Assembly (NCBI RefSeq): GCF_009913235.1
Contig: NZ_CP047897.1
Span: 1,941,501-2,005,500 of the forward strand
Direction of reading: 5' to 3'
Source: Nibribacter ruber
GTDB lineage: Bacteria > Bacteroidota > Bacteroidia > Cytophagales > Hymenobacteraceae
DNA length: 64,000 nucleotides
Part shown: positions 60,251 to 64,000 of the stretch, piece by piece
Position numbering within the stretch: the stretch's first letter is position 1
How the letters are laid out: the number at the start of each line of letters is the position of its first letter
Program-made: the position numbers and the translations under genes
The notes under the pieces: generated by a model
Databases searched by the model: none
Seen by the model: only the letters and a program-made list of their open reading frames with translations
What the model was told of the DNA's origin: nothing

Positions 60251-60766
60251 ATGGCAGACACGCGCCCCAGCATCTGGACGATTGGCCACTCCACCCGCCC
60301 TATAGAAGAGTTTCTGGCCGCACTGCTTTCCTTTGACATTAAAGTACTGGCAGATGTGAGAAGGTACCCGGGCTCTAAAAAGTACCCGCAGTTTAACGTA
60401 GAGGCTCTGCAAACCGCCCTGGCGCAGGTGGGCATTGAGTACCTACCTGAAATTGATTTGGGCGGCCGCCGCAAGCCTAAGCCAGACTCTAAGAACATCG
60501 TCTGGCGAAGCGAGTCTTTCAGGGGTTACGCAGATTACACAGAGACAGAACAGTTTAACCAGGGATTGGCCACCCTCACAGGCGTGGCTACCCAAAAGCG
60601 TACCGCCTACATGTGCTCAGAGGCCGTCTGGTGGCGTTGTCACAGGGCCATCATCTCAGACGTGCTCAAGGAAAAAGGCTGGCGCGTTGAACACATTATG
60701 AGTGAAGGCGTTGCCAAAGAGCACCCGTTCACGGCCGCCTATCTAGAGACGCATCCCCAGCCATAG
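60251..60766 (+). CDS. DUF488 family protein
   Basis: 171 aa. IWTIGHSTRPIEEFLAAL, VLADVRRYPGSKKYPQFNVE, IDLGGRRKPK and AYMCSEAVWWRCHRAIISDV are the DUF488 signatures, with a conserved Cys-Glu-x3-CHR-like site. Biochemical role not established. Confidence 0.85.
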   Translation: MADTRPSIWTIGHSTRPIEEFLAALLSFDIKVLADVRRYPGSKKYPQFNVEALQTALAQVGIEYLPEIDLGGRRKPKPDSKNIVWRSESFRGYADYTETEQFNQGLATLTGVATQKRTAYMCSEAVWWRCHRAIISDVLKEKGWRVEHIMSEGVAKEHPFTAAYLETHPQP

Positions 60767-60842
60767 ATTCAAAAACTAGTACCGCTTCTGCGTTCCTGAG
60801 TGCAAGTCTCCCAGAAAAAGCCTCTTTTATTTACCCGTATGG

Positions 60843-60873
60843 TTTGAGCCTACCAAAATATAGGCTACTTTTG
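60843..60873 (+). promoter_or_regulatory. Promoter of prs
   Basis: TTTG at 60843, 19-bp spacer, TACTTTTG at 60866-60873, 28 bp before the ATG. Confidence 0.8.
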
Positions 60874-60901
60874 CGACTTCATTTGGTAACCTCTTCTCCT
60901 C

Positions 60902-61834
60902 ATGACGCCTACGGTAAAAATCTTCTCCGGCACTGAGTCCCGGTATTTCGCAGAAAAAGTAGCCGCCGCCTATGGCACTACACTAGGCGACCTCACCATT
61001 CAGCGGTTTTCTGACGGAGAAGTTTCCGTCCACTTCAATGAGTCGGTGCGTGGTTGCGAGGTCTTCTTGATCCAGTCTACGTTTCCGCCGGCAGACAACC
61101 TGATGGAATTGATGTTGCTAGTGGACGCGGCCAGAAGGGCTTCGGCGCACAAAGTGATTGTGGTAATGCCATATTACGGCTACGCCCGCCAAGACAGAAA
61201 AGACAAGCCACGGGTTTCTATCGGAGCCAAAGTGATGGCCAACGCTATTCAGTCTGTAGGCGCTGACCGCTTAATGACCTGTGACTTGCACGCCGGCCAG
61301 ATCCAAGGCTTCTTTGACATACCGGTAGATCATCTGGATGGATCGGCTATTTTTGTGCCGTACCTGCGCAGCTTGAACCTGGGTCAGGACTTGATCTTCG
61401 CTTCTCCAGATGTGGGGGGCGTGGTAAGAACCAGAAGCTTTGCCAAGGTATTTGGCGTGGAGATGGTAGTCTGCGACAAGCATAGAAAGCGTGCCAATGA
61501 AATTGCCTCTATGCAGGTGATTGGAGACGTGGAAGGCATGGACGTGGTCTTGGTAGATGACTTGGTAGACACTGCCGGAACCATTACCAAAGCCGCCGAG
61601 TTGTTGAAAGCCAAAGGCGCCAAGAGCGTTAGGGCCATTGCCACACACGGCGTATTGTCTGGCCCAGCTTATGAGCGCATTGAGAACTCTGTGCTAGAAG
61701 AACTAGTGATTTCAGACACTATTCCTTTAAAGCATGAGTCTTCTAAAATAAAAGTGTTGACGTTCTCTGACCTGTTTGCCAGAGCCATCAGCAATGTAGT
61801 AACCCATGATTCTATCAGCTCCCTGTTTATATAA
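60902..61834 (+). CDS. prs: Ribose-phosphate pyrophosphokinase
   Basis: 310 aa, normal for bacterial PRPP synthase. FSDGEVSVHFNESVRGCEVF, YGYARQDRKDKPRVSIGAKV, DLHAGQIQGFFDIPVDH and the PRPP loop VVLVDDLVDTAGTITKAAEL. Makes PRPP for purines, pyrimidines, His and Trp. Precedes rplY as in other Bacteroidota. Confidence 0.97.
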   Translation: MTPTVKIFSGTESRYFAEKVAAAYGTTLGDLTIQRFSDGEVSVHFNESVRGCEVFLIQSTFPPADNLMELMLLVDAARRASAHKVIVVMPYYGYARQDRKDKPRVSIGAKVMANAIQSVGADRLMTCDLHAGQIQGFFDIPVDHLDGSAIFVPYLRSLNLGQDLIFASPDVGGVVRTRSFAKVFGVEMVVCDKHRKRANEIASMQVIGDVEGMDVVLVDDLVDTAGTITKAAELLKAKGAKSVRAIATHGVLSGPAYERIENSVLEELVISDTIPLKHESSKIKVLTFSDLFARAISNVVTHDSISSLFI

Positions 61835-61873
61835 TTGCTGATTGTCAATTGTTGATTGCTATTTAATTAAAGA
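61832..61873. repeat. AT-rich word repeat
   Basis: AATTGCTGATTGTCAATTGT and neighbours, between prs and rplY, matching words at 37519 and 54129. Confidence 0.5.
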
Positions 61874-61949
61874 AGTCTAGTGTCTAACATCTAGCTACTA
61901 ACGTCTTCTCTAAAAGAGTTTTTTCATTTTTTATTTATAACCATTTTTT

Positions 61950-62534
61950 ATGCAAAGCTTAGAGATTATAGGGTTTAAAAGAGCAAATCTCGGTAAATCC
62001 GAAGCTAAGGCGCTTCGTGAGGAAGCTCAAGTTCCATGTGTATTGTACGGCGGTTCTGAGCAGGTTCACTTCTCATCGCCTGCTATCTTGTTCCGCGAGT
62101 TGGTATATTCTCCAAACGTGTACCAGGTAGAGTTGAACATTGAAGGCACTATCTACAAAGCCATCATGCAAGACTTGCAGTTCCACCCAGTGAACGAGCA
62201 ATTATTGCACGTAGACTTCTTGTTGCTAGATGATGCCAAAGAAGTAAAAGTAGACGTTCCAGTACGTTACGTAGGTACTTCTCCAGGTGTAATGGCCGGT
62301 GGTAAATTGGTAACCAAACTGCGCAAACTACGCGTGAAGGCTCTTCCAGCTAACCTGCCAGATTCAATTGCGGTAGACATCTCTGACCTAGAGTTGGGTA
62401 AGTCTATCAAAGTGAACAAAATCACGCCAGAAGGTTACGCTATCTTGACTAACCCACTTTCTCCAGTTGCCACGGTAACTATCCCAAGAGCCCTGAAAAG
62501 CGCTCAGACAGAGGAGAAAAAAGGCAAGAAATAG
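61950..62534 (+). CDS. rplY: 50S ribosomal protein L25/general stress protein Ctc
   Basis: 194 aa. N-terminal L25 domain (IIGFKRANLGKSEAKALREE, VPCVLYGGSEQVHFSSP) and C-terminal TL5/CTC beta domain (VDVPVRYVGTSPGVMAGGKL, LPANLPDSIAVDISDLELG). Binds 5S rRNA. Lys-rich end. Confidence 0.95.
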   Translation: MQSLEIIGFKRANLGKSEAKALREEAQVPCVLYGGSEQVHFSSPAILFRELVYSPNVYQVELNIEGTIYKAIMQDLQFHPVNEQLLHVDFLLLDDAKEVKVDVPVRYVGTSPGVMAGGKLVTKLRKLRVKALPANLPDSIAVDISDLELGKSIKVNKITPEGYAILTNPLSPVATVTIPRALKSAQTEEKKGKK

Positions 62535-62553
62535 TCTTAACTTTTCCCTTTTC

Positions 62554-62591
62554 AAAAGTCCTGTTCTGCCTCGGCAGGGCAGGACTTTTTG
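62554..62591 (+). terminator. Terminator of rplY
   Basis: AAAAGTCCTG / CAGGACTTTTT with an inner CTGCC/GGCAG pair and T tract. Confidence 0.9.
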
Positions 62592-62634
62592 TTTTAGGCG
62601 AAGTAGAGGGTTGCCCTCATCTTCCTCAAACTTC

Positions 62635-62672
62635 CGTTTTTGGTCTGTTTTCCGGGAAACAGGTCAAAAACG
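62635..62672. repeat. Dispersed palindrome with extended arms
   Basis: CGTTTTTGGTCTG / CAGGTCAAAAACG, with further TTCCTCAA / TTGAGGAA outside (62620-62685). Confidence 0.8.
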
Positions 62673-62983
62673 GATGCTTGAGGAAAAGTACTGGACACTC
62701 GGCAATGCGTGAGAGACAAGACAGTGCCATTGCCTCTACAGAATATTTCTACCGCGCCAGCGCATAAAGGTATTGCAGCGTTTCCAACACCAGTCCGCCA
62801 TCCGACCGACCTTGCGCAGGGCAGCCTTGGCTGTGCGCCCGGAGCATGGAAGGGACCGAGTAATGGCTTATCTAAGTGGCAACGGCCTAAGCTGACTATG
62901 AAACAGATAACATTTGCCAAGTGCAGAAAACGAACCACCGCCTGTCCGAGCGGCAGCGAGTTCGGTGGTTCTTGATTCTTTTG

Positions 62984-63013
62984 GTTACTTTTCTCATCAA
63001 GGAGAAAAGTGAC
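62984..63013. repeat. Short palindrome in an intergenic repeat
   Basis: GTTACTTTTCTC / GAGAAAAGTGAC round ATCAAG, inside a GC-rich non-coding stretch (62690-63060) with no supported ORF. This word pair looks like a common Bacteroidota dispersed repeat. Confidence 0.6.
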
Positions 63014-63062
63014 AAACCCAGGCAGAAAGTAAGAAGGGGAATGATTGGTTAGAAGGAATTGG

Positions 63063-63210
63063 GAGGCAGTCTTAGTTGTCGGTGATAACACCAACAACGG
63101 CGGTCGGAATGACCAAATAGTGTAAACACCCCTCTTCGCTCCCCTCAAGGGGAGAATCCTCGCTGTCTCAGACTCTCGTTTGGGCAATCCTCAAGGGGAG
63201 AATCCGTAGT
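63063..63210 (+). repeat. Second repeat family, module copy 3
   Basis: GAGGCAGTCTTAGTTGTCGG plus ACACCAACAACGGCGG as at 37936-37980, then GTGTAAACACCCCTCTTCGC, CTCGTTTGGGCAATCCTCAA, each seen at 35440 or 42150 as well. Modules are in a different order from the 37.5-kb copy. Confidence 0.6.
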
Positions 63211-63243
63211 GAATAACAGGTTCAGCTATTTGGACTACAAAGC

Positions 63244-63281
63244 CGTTTTTGGCCTCTTTTCAAGAAAACAAGCCAAAAACG
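63244..63281. repeat. Dispersed palindrome
   Basis: CGTTTTTGGCCTC / CAAGCCAAAAACG, about 35 bp before the -33 box of pth. Confidence 0.85.
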
Positions 63282-63316
63282 AAACAGCTTTCTGCCCATC
63301 ACCCAATCTCTAGTTA

Positions 63317-63346
63317 TTGTTCCCTGTCTCCTCTTCAGTACCTTTG
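63317..63346 (+). promoter_or_regulatory. Promoter of pth
   Basis: TTG at 63317, 19-bp spacer, TACCTTTG at 63339-63346. It leaves only 4 nt before the ATG at 63351, so an almost leaderless mRNA, or translation from the ATG at 63423. Confidence 0.65.
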
Positions 63347-63350
63347 TAAA

Positions 63351-63983
63351 ATGCTACACCGTTTACGTAACTGGCTGAGCGGGAATAAACCGCCTCGGCC
63401 AACGGATGCCATACCTTCAGACATGAAATACTTACTAGTGGGCCTGGGCAACATTGGTCCAGAATACGCCGAGACGCGGCACAACATCGGGTTTATGGTC
63501 TTGGATTACCTGGCCAAAAAGAATGAAGTGGCTTTTGATACGGGCCGTCATTCGTTTGTGACCGAATTCAAGCACAAGGGAAAGCACTTTACATTAGTCA
63601 AGCCTACCACCTACATGAACTTAAGTGGCAAGGCCGTGGCGCATTGGTTGAGCGTTTTGAAGATTCCGGCTGAGCAGATGCTGGTGATTACAGATGACTT
63701 GGCCTTGCCGTTTGGCAAGTTGCGTATGCGGGCCAAAGGCAGTGCCGGCGGGCATAACGGTCTTAAGCACATTGAGCAGACCTTGGGCAACAATGAGTAC
63801 CCACGTCTAAGATTCGGGGTGGATTCTCAGTTCTCCAAAGGCAGACAGGTGGATTATGTATTGAGCCCCTTCTCTGAGGATGAAAAAATTGATTTGGGCA
63901 CCTACATTGAGAAGGCAGCTGAGATGAGTCTTTCCTTCGGGACCATTGGCTTGGAGCGCACCATGAACTTCTTCAACAAGTAG
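63351..63983 (+). CDS. pth: Peptidyl-tRNA hydrolase
   Basis: 210 aa from the ATG at 63351, or 186 aa from 63423 (MKYLLVGLGNIGPEYAETRH), the usual family start. Catalytic His in ETRHNIGFMVLD, KPTTYMNLSGKAV, and GSAGGHNGLKHIEQTLGN. Frees tRNA from stalled peptidyl-tRNA. The 24-aa N-terminal extension (LHRLRNWLSGNKPPRPTDAI) would be unusual. Confidence 0.95.
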   Translation: MLHRLRNWLSGNKPPRPTDAIPSDMKYLLVGLGNIGPEYAETRHNIGFMVLDYLAKKNEVAFDTGRHSFVTEFKHKGKHFTLVKPTTYMNLSGKAVAHWLSVLKIPAEQMLVITDDLALPFGKLRMRAKGSAGGHNGLKHIEQTLGNNEYPRLRFGVDSQFSKGRQVDYVLSPFSEDEKIDLGTYIEKAAEMSLSFGTIGLERTMNFFNK

Positions 63984-64000
63984 ATTTTGCACGTTAACAC

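Noticed and set aside
62594-63187. Leftward 197-aa ORF between rplY and pth
   Set aside because: It runs through the palindrome and the module repeats, has no protein-like features, and overlaps the rplY terminator region.
63249-63350. N-terminal extension of pth
   Set aside because: It is the translation of the palindrome and lies upstream of a good promoter.

Overview
The window fits a Bacteroidota chromosome of the order Cytophagales, most like Hymenobacteraceae (Rufibacter/Pontibacter relatives). The reasons are secreted proteins with type IX secretion (T9SS) C-terminal sorting domains, a TonB-dependent receptor with a carboxypeptidase-like N-terminal domain, TAnnTTTG-type -7 promoter boxes preceded by TTTG about 19-20 nt upstream, few Shine-Dalgarno sites, and a gene set (LptG, EpsC-like CysE, PglC/D/E-like cassette, Tgt, RsmG) normal for that group. 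This placement is inferred from reading proteins, not from a search. Region 1 (1 to about 15.7 kb) is the right-hand part of a temperate prophage. A tail-type gene runs off the left edge. A long leftward early operon carries a replication-type protein with DnaA boxes inside its gene, a minimal Pol X-like nucleotidyltransferase, small zinc-ribbon and coiled-coil proteins, a serine recombinase, and an HTH-amidoligase with a small partner. A divergent repressor control region at 10.8 kb separates this from a rightward AT-rich cargo block: repressor, a one-TM exported protein, a 43-aa membrane peptide, and a translationally coupled trio of membrane protein, GHKL ATPase and STAS-like protein. The prophage ends in a tyrosine integrase. 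The trio is my best candidate for an undescribed (possibly defence or signalling) system. Region 2 (15.7-19.2 kb) is a small accessory island between two copies of a conserved 82-bp block that contains a terminator. It holds a frameshifted T9SS cargo protein, a small orphan ORF and a GC-rich structured segment that resembles a group II intron remnant. Region 3 (19.2-64 kb) is core chromosome: secreted endonuclease I, a YheT-type hydrolase, a GlcD-type oxidase, an NlpC/P60 lipoprotein, a TonB receptor with a four-repeat lipoprotein, tRNA-Ala, cysE-cysK, ABC and MFS transporters, a HEAT-repeat/cyclophilin lipoprotein, rsmG, a glycosyltransferase and ECF sigma factor, tgt, lptG, an EamA transporter, ispE, a transglutaminase-pglC-pglD-pglE operon, a PLP transsulfuration enzyme, atpDC, purL, tRNA-Gln, prs, rplY and pth. 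The most striking structure is not a gene. About 20 copies of an approximately 38-bp palindrome (arms near CGTTTTTGGCCTG / CAGGCCAAAAACG) sit in most intergenic gaps from 22.7 to 63.3 kb. Several show compensatory arm changes, several are built into composite terminators, one supplies the last codons and stop of a gene, and one is read through inside another. A second, longer, rearranged repeat family and short AT-rich inverted 'word' repeats fill the remaining gaps.
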